In this document: piece after piece, positions 7,032 through 14,004 of the stretch
Position numbering within the stretch: the stretch's first letter is position 1
How the letters are laid out: the number at the start of each line of letters is the position of its first letter
Assembly: GCA_964448055.1 (NCBI GenBank)
Contig: CAYUVB010000029.1
Coordinates: forward strand, 1-19,198
Direction: 5' to 3'
From: WANQ01 sp964448055
GTDB taxonomy: Archaea > Thermoproteota > Thermoprotei_A > Sulfolobales > WANQ01
Length of the DNA: 19,198 nucleotides
Program-made: the position numbers and the translations under genes
Notes under the pieces: model-generated
What the model saw: the letters and a program-made list of their open reading frames with translations, nothing else
What the model was told of the DNA's origin: nothing
Database searches by the model: none

Positions 7032-7475
7032 GTGTACGCTTTAGTATTTAAGCTTAAACATGGGTTCAAGGGTAGAGTAGGTTCGTTAGGAGAAGTAGTA
7101 CTAGAACCAGGGATATATGTATACATAGGTAGTGCTCGTGGTGGTGGGGGACTTCGTGCAAGAATATTAAGACATATTTCTAGGTCCAAGAGAATTCATT
7201 GGCATATAGATTATGTAACTATGAGTAAAGGTTATGAACCATTACTAGTTGTATATATTAAGACCGAAGATGATGTTGAAGAAGAAATAGCACGTAACTT
7301 AATCAGCTATAACGCCTTTAGTATAGCGTGCCATCGTTTTGGGTCAACAGATAAGAATAGTCCTTCACATCTACTTAAGTGTGTTGATGAATTCAACAAA
7401 TGTATAGAGGTCATCGTGGATATATTTAAGCAATATGGAATACCTGAAATAGTTGAATTGAATTGTATGGAATAG
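7032..7475 (+). CDS. DUF123 (GIY-YIG-like) protein, 147 aa
   Basis: The core matches DUF123, a domain found alone or fused to endonuclease III in archaea and related to the GIY-YIG fold. Visible motifs are the first strand YALVFKLKHG, the hallmark PGIYVYIGSARGGGGLRARI (residues 26-45), RHI, and IHWHIDYV (about 55-62). The C-terminal part has ACHRFGSTD and SHLLKC, where conserved Cys and His residues are common in the family. A role in DNA repair or recombination is suspected for the family but not proven. The start is GTG at 7032, 14 bases after the nucleotidyltransferase stop and without a strong ribosome site, suggesting coupling. The extra C-terminal 25 residues (NKCIEVIVDIF onward) look helical. 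Confidence 0.85.
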   Translation: MYALVFKLKHGFKGRVGSLGEVVLEPGIYVYIGSARGGGGLRARILRHISRSKRIHWHIDYVTMSKGYEPLLVVYIKTEDDVEEEIARNLISYNAFSIACHRFGSTDKNSPSHLLKCVDEFNKCIEVIVDIFKQYGIPEIVELNCME

Positions 7476-7505
7476 GATTGACTAAGAAACCATTGGTACA
7501 GCAAG

Positions 7506-7513
7506 TTTATATA
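7506..7513 (+). promoter_or_regulatory. TATA box of the ssb operon
   Basis: TTTATATA preceded by GCAAG (a possible BRE). Transcription would start near 7533, leaving a leader of about 40 bases before the TTG at 7572. It separates the ssb/PqqD-like unit from the upstream DUF123 gene. Confidence 0.55.
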
Positions 7514-7571
7514 CCTTACAACTAGTAGCTTACCTAACACACCCGTATAAGACATAAGAGTTTGAGTAGAA

Positions 7572-7997
7572 TTGAGTAAGAAAGAAGTAAAAATATCTGA
7601 ACTAAAACCTGGAATGAACAACCTTTCTCTAAAAGTAAGAGTAATAGAAGCAGGCGAACCAAGAATAATTCAAACGAGAAAAGGTCCAAGAACCATAAGC
7701 AATGCTATTGTAGGTGACGAAACAGGTAGAGTGAAGCTAACACTCTGGGGAGATAAAGCTGGTACCATACATGAAGGTGAAGCAGTAGAAATAGAGGGTG
7801 CATGGACTACAAGTTACCGTGGGGAAGTGCAATTAAATGTAGGTTCACGTGGAAGTATAACCGAGGTATCAGGTGAAGAAGTACCTGGTAGTGAGGAAAT
7901 ACCAGAGAATACGCCTAAGGTGCCTCAAAGTTCCAGGTCTTCAAGAAGATTTCCAGGAACTTATACACGTGGAGGATATCGTAAAAGTAGAAGGTGA
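7572..7997 (+). CDS. ssb: Crenarchaeal single-stranded DNA-binding protein (single OB fold), 141 aa
   Basis: This closely resembles the Sulfolobus SSB, a monomer with one OB fold that coats single-stranded DNA during replication and repair. The OB fold covers residues 5-100: RVIEAGEPRIIQTRKGPRTI, then AIVGDETGRVKLTLWGDKAG, then WTTSYRGEVQLNVGS. The linker IPENTPKVPQ is also family-typical. Aromatic residues W59, W78 and Y82 lie where DNA-stacking residues are expected. The tail (about 118-141) is rich in Arg, Ser and Gly and ends RGGYRKSRR, without the acidic end that Sulfolobus SSB carries. The start is TTG at 7572, the only in-frame start giving a full first strand. The stop overlaps the ribosome site of the next gene. 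Confidence 0.93.
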   Translation: MSKKEVKISELKPGMNNLSLKVRVIEAGEPRIIQTRKGPRTISNAIVGDETGRVKLTLWGDKAGTIHEGEAVEIEGAWTTSYRGEVQLNVGSRGSITEVSGEEVPGSEEIPENTPKVPQSSRSSRRFPGTYTRGGYRKSRR

Positions 7998-8002
7998 GTA
8001 CT

Positions 8003-8278
8003 ATGAGTAAAGAGGATATTCTAGGATATAAGCCTCAACGTAAGGGAGAACTTATAGGTAAAGCAAACGATAACGAATATTTCGTAGCACTTGACGAAGA
8101 ACACGTCTTTTCAATGACAGCTGGAGCATTATATGTATGGAGTCTATGTAATGGCGAATTAACAGTTAAGGAGATTATAGAGAAAATTAGTAAAGAAGCG
8201 AATATACCGTATGAAGAACTAGAAAAACCCGTGATAGACTTAATTAAGGAATTCATGAACTTAGGCTTGACATCTTAG
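8003..8278 (+). CDS. PqqD-like protein (RiPP recognition element fold), 91 aa
   Basis: The protein has the PqqD layout: N-terminal strands (GELIGKANDNEYFVALDEE), then the helical half ALYVWSLCNGELTVKEIIEK, then a final helix pair ending FMNLGL. PqqD domains bind leader peptides and present them to radical SAM or other modifying enzymes. No such enzyme or peptide gene is in this window, so a different use is possible. The ATG at 8003 is preferred because GGTGA (7993-7997) lies five bases ahead. A GTG at 7994 would add three residues. The gene is coupled to ssb, whose stop lies within that ribosome site. The next 166 bases (8279-8444) are AT-rich with T runs that may terminate transcription. 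Confidence 0.8.
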   Translation: MSKEDILGYKPQRKGELIGKANDNEYFVALDEEHVFSMTAGALYVWSLCNGELTVKEIIEKISKEANIPYEELEKPVIDLIKEFMNLGLTS

Positions 8279-8444
8279 CAAAGGTATAATATAATTATAG
8301 TTAGCGAATTTTCTAAATGAATACATAATTTTTAATAATACTTGATAATATACGATAATTTTGTGTATTCTATGTATCATATTGTGCTAGAAGAATACAA
8401 CTAATACAAGTAATACTTAATTTTAGCCTAGTTGAGTACGATTA

Positions 8445-8945
8445 GTGGTAGTGGTTATGAGTTGTATTGATGATTATCCAGAGGAAGTTCGTACGCATAC
8501 AGCATTACACATACTTAAAGGAGCAGTCGTGAAGATATTAGGTAAAGATGCTATGTGGACGGCAAGTACTTATGTTAAAGGGAAACATGGTAGACTAACC
8601 GTGAAGTTTAATAGAAAACCCACACCTGAGGAAATTAGTGCTATAGAAGAGTTAGCTAATAAGAAAATAGAAGAGGGATTACCTATAGAAGTTAAAGTTA
8701 TGTCTAGAGAAGAGGCTGAAAGAACTTATGGTAACATAATATATGATTTATTCCCAGTGCCTCCAGATGTTAAAACTCTTTATATAACAATAGTGTATGA
8801 TGTTGATGGTAGTATATGGAATATTAATGCTTGCAATAAGGAACATACAAGGAGCTCTAAATGCATAGGTAGGATAAAATTAAGGAAACCACGTTTTAGA
8901 AAATCTAAACAACTTCTCGAGATACCCTTCGATATAGAACCATAG
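8445..8945 (+). CDS. AlaX-like stand-alone aminoacyl-tRNA editing protein, 166 aa
   Basis: This belongs to the second-additional-domain family that hydrolyses mischarged tRNA, mainly Ser- or Gly-tRNA(Ala), in trans. The zinc ligands are visible: HTALH (H18, H22) and CNKEH (C130, H134). The middle part RKPTPEEISAIEELANKKIE followed by IEVKVMSREEAE is the usual helix-strand region. The length fits the short AlaX-S form, with no glycine-rich synthetase extension. The C-terminus is basic (KLRKPRFRKSK). The start is GTG at 8445. An ATG four codons later (8457) is equally credible. The gene is monocistronic and its end converges on the MFS gene 19 bases away. Which tRNA it edits is not readable from the sequence. 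Confidence 0.82.
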   Translation: MVVVMSCIDDYPEEVRTHTALHILKGAVVKILGKDAMWTASTYVKGKHGRLTVKFNRKPTPEEISAIEELANKKIEEGLPIEVKVMSREEAERTYGNIIYDLFPVPPDVKTLYITIVYDVDGSIWNINACNKEHTRSSKCIGRIKLRKPRFRKSKQLLEIPFDIEP

Positions 8946-8964
8946 TGCTAACTATTTGTATCCA

Positions 8965-10125
8965 TCATTGTTTTTGGTAGTATAGTATGATCATTAATGC
9001 TCCTACGGCTACAAATGGTAGTACAGAAAGGTAAAAGTATACATATGAGTAGCCATACAATGAAGCCGCATGGCTTAAAAGCAATGGCATAATTAAACCC
9101 CCAATATCGAAGCCCATGGCATAGATAGACATAGCCCTATTAGCAACGCTTTTGTCTACACTTGATATTACTAGGAATTGTAATGTAGGAACAGTAAGTC
9201 CTATCCCAATTCCATAAACTATCGCCGATATATAGCTCCAAGGTATGTAGTAATTATAATACAATATTATCATAGATGAACTTATTAACACGTACCCTAC
9301 AATAGCTATTTTTGCTGGATGTTTTTTACTTACTAATTTTCCTGCTAAGAATCTAGATACAGTACTGCTTAGACCAAACATCATCATAAAGTATCCATAA
9401 ATCTTAGCCTCATATCCTATATCCCTATAATGTGCTTGTAATATCCCTGATAAACTTGAAAATATCCCTCCACCTATTATGGTTATTAGAAAAGATAACA
9501 TAACTATGAGGTTTATTGCATCTCTCCATTTAGCTGTTGATCTAGTATTAATAACGTTGGAATCAGCAGTTTTAACCTCATATTTAAATGCTATACCACA
9601 TATAGTTGATGTAATTAAAGCTAATACAAGTGTTATCGTGAATACCGGTGTATAACCTAGTAAATCAGTTATAGCACCAGCTATGGGTGGCGCAACTATA
9701 CCAGTCATAGATATTATCATTGATCTTAATCCTAAAGCCATTCCAGCATACTTTCCAGCTATAATCGCCACAGCTGTGATTGATGGAGATACGAAGAAAC
9801 CATTACCAGCTCCTTGAATAAGTCTTCCAACAAGTAAAATGTTGAAATCTTTTGAATACATATACACTAATGATGATATAGCGAGAAATAGCGCACCTAT
9901 TGACATAGCAAGGTAGCTACTGGTCTTATCGGCTACGTATCCTGCAATAGGTCTTAATATCAATGATACCAGAAATAGTGAGGACCATATAATACCTGTT
10001 TTAACTACATCTATACCTATATCTCTGGAATACCTTGCTATAACCGTAACTATGAATTGTAATGCAAGGAAATATAATGTAACTATAATGAAGTTCAGTA
10101 TTAAGCCCTTACTGTACTTCAACAT
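8965..10125 (-). CDS. Major facilitator superfamily transporter, 386 aa
   Basis: A twelve-helix secondary transporter. The first helix starts at residue 8 (ILNFIIVTLYFLALQFIVTV). The loop between helices 2 and 3 carries RPIAGYVADKTS, the MFS motif A (G-x-x-x-D-K/R). A matching loop in the second half reads SRFLAGKLVSKKHP. Helix 4 contains GRLIQGAGNGFFVSPS, as in drug or sugar exporters of the family. Between helices 6 and 7 is a cytoplasmic loop of about 25 residues (KYEVKTADSNVINT). The ATG at 10125 follows AAGGT closely. The gene stands alone. The substrate is unknown, and the single-polypeptide drug-efflux or metabolite types are both possible. Confidence 0.92.
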   Translation of the reverse strand: MLKYSKGLILNFIIVTLYFLALQFIVTVIARYSRDIGIDVVKTGIIWSSLFLVSLILRPIAGYVADKTSSYLAMSIGALFLAISSLVYMYSKDFNILLVGRLIQGAGNGFFVSPSITAVAIIAGKYAGMALGLRSMIISMTGIVAPPIAGAITDLLGYTPVFTITLVLALITSTICGIAFKYEVKTADSNVINTRSTAKWRDAINLIVMLSFLITIIGGGIFSSLSGILQAHYRDIGYEAKIYGYFMMMFGLSSTVSRFLAGKLVSKKHPAKIAIVGYVLISSSMIILYYNYYIPWSYISAIVYGIGIGLTVPTLQFLVISSVDKSVANRAMSIYAMGFDIGGLIMPLLLSHAASLYGYSYVYFYLSVLPFVAVGALMIILYYQKQ

Positions 10126-10204
10126 TTTTACCTTAGGAGACTTCGATAGCTGGTTCCTAAGAATTTTATTCCAATAAAGTCATGTGTTATATTATCGTGT
10201 ATTG

Positions 10205-10270
10205 TAGGTCAGCCGAGGACCACTTCCTCATCCATTCAGTAGAGGTCCCGGGGTACTTCTTCATCCCTTT
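10205..10270 (-). ncRNA. Candidate C/D box sRNA 1 of an intergenic pair
   Basis: On the minus strand the boxes come in the right order: C-like GGGATGA (10267-10261), D' CTGA (10239-10236), C'-like TGGATGA (10234-10228) and D CTGA (10212-10209). The guide stretches between them are 21 and 15 bases. GG before box C and CC after box D could pair as a short terminal stem. The region is clearly GC-richer than its surroundings, as expected for a structured RNA in an AT-rich hyperthermophile. A TATA-like TTTAATATG lies about 25 bases upstream of the 5' end. The long first guide and imperfect C and C' boxes weaken the call. Targets were not identified. Confidence 0.5.
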
Positions 10271-10304
10271 ATAACGTCGTTTTCAAGCATATTAAAACAA
10301 TTCA

Positions 10305-10372
10305 TCAGCAGTGCCTAGGATCCACATCCCGGCCGGGGTATCCGGTTACGGTATTCGGCAAACTCATCATTT
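10305..10372 (-). ncRNA. Candidate C/D box sRNA 2, overlapping the end of the upstream gene
   Basis: A perfect box C, ATGATGA (10370-10364), lies on the minus strand, and its internal TGA is also the stop codon of the gene ending at 10367. Box D is CTGA at 10308-10305. A C'-like GGGATGT (10330-10324) precedes a 15-base second guide. D' would be CGGA (10344-10341), which is non-standard. The D'-C' interval holds the palindrome CCCGGCCGGG, which may form a hairpin. It could be processed from the operon transcript. The internal boxes are weaker than in sRNA 1. Confidence 0.38.
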
Positions 10373-10942
10373 TCCTAAATATTTACTAGTTCTCTCTAAA
10401 TTATATTTCCTCGCCTTATGTGCTAGCTCATTACTAAGATAACTCTTACCACATAGCATCAGTAATAAGTATATGGTATAGTCTATGGTTCTTACTGCTA
10501 GTTCTCGTAGCTCTGAGAAATCTCTAACGGTGAGTACTTCTAATAACTTACTTGTTGGATGCGTATACTCAGCTAATTTTAGGTAAAGTTTAAGTATATC
10601 TTTTTTAACGACACCATGTAACCCTGGTATGTTTGTTATCATCTTAGCATTGAATATTGAAGCTGTTTTCTCTCTACGTGATAGTTCACGTTCAATGCCT
10701 TTTTGATCTCCTTTATGTTTCATATGAAGATATGTAGTTTGTACTATTACCTCAAGTATGAGTCTTAGATCCCTTATAGCATCCACTACATGGTCATGCT
10801 TGATGTTCTCCATGATATTTTCTATTACATGTTTGAGTAGAATTTTAGCTCTATAAAAATGTGGGTATTTATTTAAGCAATTATCTAGTTCTAATAAGAC
10901 CTCGTTTAGATAGCTTAGTAGTAATTGAATAGTTTCTTTCAA
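10367..10942 (-). CDS. Uncharacterised all-helical protein, 191 aa
   Basis: I do not recognise a named family. The protein is predicted almost entirely helical, with no membrane segment or signal. Notable pieces are IRDLRLILEVIVQTTYLHMK (residues 56-75), a basic stretch ERELSRREKT, and KLYLKLAEYTHPTSK (about 120-134). The last has the look of helical bundles of the HEPN or DUF5677 kind, but the RxxxxH hallmark of active HEPN RNases is not clear. The start is TTG at 10942, one base after the ligase-like gene stops, with GAGG seven bases upstream inside the last codons of that gene. Translation is therefore coupled, and the protein probably works with the ligase-like protein. Its stop codon lies inside the box C of a candidate sRNA. 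Confidence 0.72.
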   Translation of the reverse strand: MKETIQLLLSYLNEVLLELDNCLNKYPHFYRAKILLKHVIENIMENIKHDHVVDAIRDLRLILEVIVQTTYLHMKHKGDQKGIERELSRREKTASIFNAKMITNIPGLHGVVKKDILKLYLKLAEYTHPTSKLLEVLTVRDFSELRELAVRTIDYTIYLLLMLCGKSYLSNELAHKARKYNLERTSKYLGK

Positions 10943-10943
10943 A

Positions 10944-12227
10944 TTATATCCTCTTTAGCTTCTCTACGAGCTCTCCTAATTCCTCTACAGCATGTTGTAG
11001 TACCTTACCGTCGGATATTATTGCAGCTAGCTTCTTCGTAAAGCGTTTAGGTGTATTCTTTCTCTTAGCACTTTCTAATTCTCCTACAAGGTTCTTGTAT
11101 CCTAGCTCACCTATTATCTCTCTTAATTTATCATTGAATAGTTTTTCTTCGATTAATTTTTCAAGTTCATTATATAGTTCGACTAATCTCTTAGCATCAC
11201 TACGTAATCCTTCATAGATGATATTTATAGCATGATCCCCTAGGCCTTCTGATGCTAGTACAACTAGGCTCTTAGGATCAGAGAAGTATTTTACGTTCAT
11301 TGCCTCCGAATAGTATTTTGAAGGTATTTCTACTATTAATGGATTCTCATCGTCTCCGCTGAATCTTATGAACATGCTACGGTATTCAAGGCTTTTTTCA
11401 GCTAAATCTAGTAGCTCTCCAATACTTTTGCCATCAACTTCAACTATTGGTGCGTGTTTGTAGTCTAACATTCTTCCTACTTCACTTATCCCGACAAGTT
11501 TACCATCAGGTTTTCGTGCTCCTACTATATAGAGCTCATAGTCTTCATAATGATCTGGATCAGGAGGTAGAGGCTTAGTTATAGCTGGTTCTGGCCCAAG
11601 TAGTACGAACGTAAACGTCCAACCCTCATAGCCTTTAAACTTATCAAGTAATCCTGTAGTCTCAGCTACCTTCATAGCTGTTTCAACATAAGGGTTAATT
11701 ATTTCTCCATAATCTGCTACTTCTAGTCTACGCTTCTCCCACCTCATGTTATGTAAAACATATTTTGTTGAAGCAATCCACCTCTTAAGTATGGTGTCAT
11801 AGTAAAAGTTTATTTGCCATCCATCAACTCTCCATGAGGCTTCTACTATCTCCTTGTCTTTAGGTAAAGTTACGCCACGTACTCCTAAATCCTGTGCACG
11901 GGTAATAGGATATGATAGAAGTTCTATCTTATCAGGTTCCTTGAACAATAGTATGGTTCCGTTTGCATTTAATGCTACTGGGAAGTATCGTTTATAGCTA
12001 CGTGGGTTCCACGAGTAGATGCAGACTTTGTGCTCTAATCCTTCCCAGCATTGTTTTTGTAAATAACGATTAAATACATCATTGTATCTTGATAGCACAT
12101 AATCCTTCTTCTTACTTGGTGAGCCTAGAGCCCATCCGACTTTCCAAATCTCTTCTTCGCTGGGTTCCTCGCCTAAACTAAGCCACTTATCGATTTGTTT
12201 TTCTACAAACCATATCCAGTTAACCAT
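10944..12227 (-). CDS. T4 RNA ligase 1-like nucleotidyltransferase-fold protein lacking the catalytic lysine, 427 aa
   Basis: The middle of the protein follows the RNA ligase (Rnl1-type) layout. A lead-in YFPVALNANG (81-90) is followed by motif I in EASWRVDGWQINFYYD, then RWIASTKY (149-156) as the strand after motif I. GWTFTFVLLGPEPAI (202-216) resembles motif III/IIIa, and YELYIVGARKPDGKLVG (230-246) matches the next conserved strand. In active ligases motif I is KxDG, with Lys taking AMP. Here it is RVDG (R133). The Glu of motif III appears to be Val208. The last 120 residues are helical. The ATG at 12227 has GGTGG eight bases upstream. It is coupled to the helical gene at 10367-10942. The fold call is by motif reading, and activity is uncertain. 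Confidence 0.55.
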   Translation of the reverse strand: MVNWIWFVEKQIDKWLSLGEEPSEEEIWKVGWALGSPSKKKDYVLSRYNDVFNRYLQKQCWEGLEHKVCIYSWNPRSYKRYFPVALNANGTILLFKEPDKIELLSYPITRAQDLGVRGVTLPKDKEIVEASWRVDGWQINFYYDTILKRWIASTKYVLHNMRWEKRRLEVADYGEIINPYVETAMKVAETTGLLDKFKGYEGWTFTFVLLGPEPAITKPLPPDPDHYEDYELYIVGARKPDGKLVGISEVGRMLDYKHAPIVEVDGKSIGELLDLAEKSLEYRSMFIRFSGDDENPLIVEIPSKYYSEAMNVKYFSDPKSLVVLASEGLGDHAINIIYEGLRSDAKRLVELYNELEKLIEEKLFNDKLREIIGELGYKNLVGELESAKRKNTPKRFTKKLAAIISDGKVLQHAVEELGELVEKLKRI

Positions 12228-12382
12228 AGCCTATACCACCATTATCTTTAATCATATTCTCACTTATCAATTAACCTTATGATATTATTAGTGTATGAAG
12301 CTACATGTAGAGTGTTTGAGAGCCTGGTATTGTATTTTTGATTATATATTTAATGTGAATTAGTATTAACTTATCTTTATAT

Positions 12383-12475
12383 CTAGGTATTTAGAATGCC
12401 GCCATAAGGTAAAACTATTTCGTCTATGAAGCTAAGTACTGCGTCATAATGTGCTCCATACCTTAGATTCCTCAT
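12383..12475 (-). CDS. Candidate small protein, 30 aa
   Basis: A minus-strand ATG at 12475 is preceded by GAGGT with a seven-base spacer, a near-ideal ribosome site. It opens a 30-codon frame reading MRNLRYGAHYDAVLSF and then IDEIVLPYGG, with natural-looking composition and a helix-strand pattern. It lies in the 387-base gap between the divergent ligase-like and primase-like genes. I see no homologue by eye. It could be a true small protein or the leftover end of a lost gene. The rest of the gap is AT-rich and holds only promoter-like sites. Confidence 0.4.
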   Translation of the reverse strand: MRNLRYGAHYDAVLSFIDEIVLPYGGILNT

Positions 12476-12566
12476 AGCGGGTACCTCTTGCTACTATTCT
12501 TTATGATGCTAAGATGCGTAAAGGTTTGTATCGATTGGTAGAACTTATTAGTAATCGTAGCATACA

Positions 12567-12575
12567 TTTTATAAG
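12567..12575 (+). promoter_or_regulatory. TATA box of the primase-like gene
   Basis: TTTTATAAG, about 45 bases before the GTG at 12615. Expected transcription start is near 12594-12600, giving a very short leader. On the minus strand it reads CTTATAAAA and could also serve the 30-codon frame or the ligase-like operon. Confidence 0.45.
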
Positions 12576-12602
12576 ATTATTAGCCATAATAGTAGGTATT
12601 CG

Positions 12603-12621
12603 AAGAATGGAGTAGTGAATC
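12603..12621 (+). repeat. 19-base exact direct repeat, copy 1
   Basis: AAGAATGGAGTAGTGAATC occurs here across the GTG start of the primase-like gene and again at 13143-13161 inside the same gene. No third copy was seen. It is longer than expected by chance in a window of this size. Confidence 0.6.
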
Positions 12622-13997
12622 CGAGGATACCAGAAATGGTGGATAATATATTATGGTATGCACGTGTAGGAGATAAAATAGCAGAGTTTCTAAAAGGTAG
12701 AAAAACGTGTATTAAGGTTAAGGATAAGGAGTTATGTGAAATAAATGGTCGCGAGATTAAAGTTAATAGTTCATCTGATATAATAAAAATAGCATCAGCA
12801 TACAGCTTACCAGTATCATTTCTTGGATCAACAGATGTTCTTATTGGTGGCTTAAAACTTGTTACCCCTACATGGGTTATAGGTTTTCGCTCAAAGGATT
12901 ATTGGAGGTTAGGTCTTGATACTGCATGGCTCATAGCTAAGTTTCTAGTTGATAATGGAATAGAAAAAAGTGTGTACATAGCTTATATTGGTGAGGGTTT
13001 TGAGGTAAGAATTAATGAGAGAGCTTTATCTGGAATAGATAATTCTTTGAAAGTAAGTTTTAGTATCGTTGAATATGTCTTACGTAAGCTTAAGTTAAAG
13101 TTGCAAAGGATAGTATATGCATCACATGGAAGAATATATGTTAAGAATGGAGTAGTGAATCACATGCTCTACGCTCCTTTAACTCTCTTATCTAGTTCTG
13201 AAACAGTAATATACTTCAAAATTGATGAAGTCGAAGAATTTGATTTATCGTGGGCTAGTACAAATAGTCCCAAACATGATGACAAATGGCGTGAATATGA
13301 TAAAAACGAGGTATTAGAGATAGCCAATAAGGCATTAATGGAGGTTAAAGACGAAAAACCTACTGTTATAGAAATAAAGAGACATGTTCCATGGAAGAAT
13401 ATTGAAAGATTCCAGGTTATGGGACTGCTACAGGCGGCAAGATATTACTTACTTAAAGGGGATTTAGATAAAGCCAAAAGTTTTGGATATAATAGGGCCG
13501 TATTTTATGCATGGGCTAAACATTATGGTGGAAGATTGAGGTACTATCGTCAACCATCGAAAATAGGTCAAGAATCGATAAGTGTGAGTGGGGCTAGTAA
13601 GAATAGAACATGGAGACAAGCTACTATATTGGGAGAGCCAGTAACAATATCGCCTCGTGGATGGTATGGTATGGGTGGTGAAGAACATTTACCTAGACAT
13701 TATGATGAAAACATCGCTAAGAAAATAGAGATAGTCATACCATATGAGATAGCATGGAAAGCTACATTAGAATACCTCAAGAAATTCCCAAGAGAAGTAT
13801 TAGAAGATCAGCAAAAATTCTTCAGAATGGTATACCAACCAGTACGTGATAGTTTTATAGAGGATGTTCTATTAAATCGTTCGCCTAGAAAAATAGTTAA
13901 AATAGAAGAAGGGAAACAAGTAAGAAGATCAACAGAACAACATGTAGCCAAGCCTTTTAGGAGTCTAGAGGAGTTCATGAAAGACAAGAAGGGTTGA
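12615..13997 (+). CDS. Large protein with weak similarity to archaeo-eukaryotic primases, 460 aa
   Basis: I cannot name the family with certainty. Residues 85-215 follow the order of the archaeal primase fold. There is a strand TWVIGFRSKDY, then the helix LGLDTAWLIAKFLVDNGI, then VYIAYIGEGFEVRINERALS, which resembles the sGRGfHvhv motif. Next come YASHGRIYVKNGVV and APLTLL, where primases have SLHgKTG and a proline strand, and finally KIDEVEEFDLSWA. The metal-binding DxD and the motif II His are not present, so polymerase activity is doubtful. Residues 265-305 are helical (GLLQAARYYLLKGDLDKAKS, NRAVFYAWAK). Residues 335-415 form a distinct conserved-looking block (ISPRGWYGMGGEEHLPRHYD). The start is GTG at 12615. 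An ATG at 12636 with GAGG nine bases before it is an alternative. MoeA follows after seven bases. Confidence 0.45.
   Translation: MNPRIPEMVDNILWYARVGDKIAEFLKGRKTCIKVKDKELCEINGREIKVNSSSDIIKIASAYSLPVSFLGSTDVLIGGLKLVTPTWVIGFRSKDYWRLGLDTAWLIAKFLVDNGIEKSVYIAYIGEGFEVRINERALSGIDNSLKVSFSIVEYVLRKLKLKLQRIVYASHGRIYVKNGVVNHMLYAPLTLLSSSETVIYFKIDEVEEFDLSWASTNSPKHDDKWREYDKNEVLEIANKALMEVKDEKPTVIEIKRHVPWKNIERFQVMGLLQAARYYLLKGDLDKAKSFGYNRAVFYAWAKHYGGRLRYYRQPSKIGQESISVSGASKNRTWRQATILGEPVTISPRGWYGMGGEEHLPRHYDENIAKKIEIVIPYEIAWKATLEYLKKFPREVLEDQQKFFRMVYQPVRDSFIEDVLLNRSPRKIVKIEEGKQVRRSTEQHVAKPFRSLEEFMKDKKG
13143..13161 (+). repeat. 19-base exact direct repeat, copy 2
   Basis: Second copy of the repeat at 12603-12621, here encoding part of YVKNGVVNHM in the coding frame. 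The same NGVVN-forming bases form the start region at copy 1, in a different context. Confidence 0.6.
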
Positions 13998-14004
13998 TAG
14001 GCAT

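Noticed and set aside
10325..10337. Palindrome CCCGGCCGGG as an operator site
   Set aside because: It lies inside the GC-rich RNA candidate and is better read as a possible hairpin of that RNA.
10126..10366. A tRNA in the GC-rich gap, because of the GAGGTCCCGGG resemblance to a T arm
   Set aside because: No matching acceptor, D or anticodon arms could be drawn on either strand.
12514..12615. A 33-codon plus-strand frame ending at the GTG of the primase-like gene
   Set aside because: No ribosome site, and it runs through the TATA box that probably drives the next gene.
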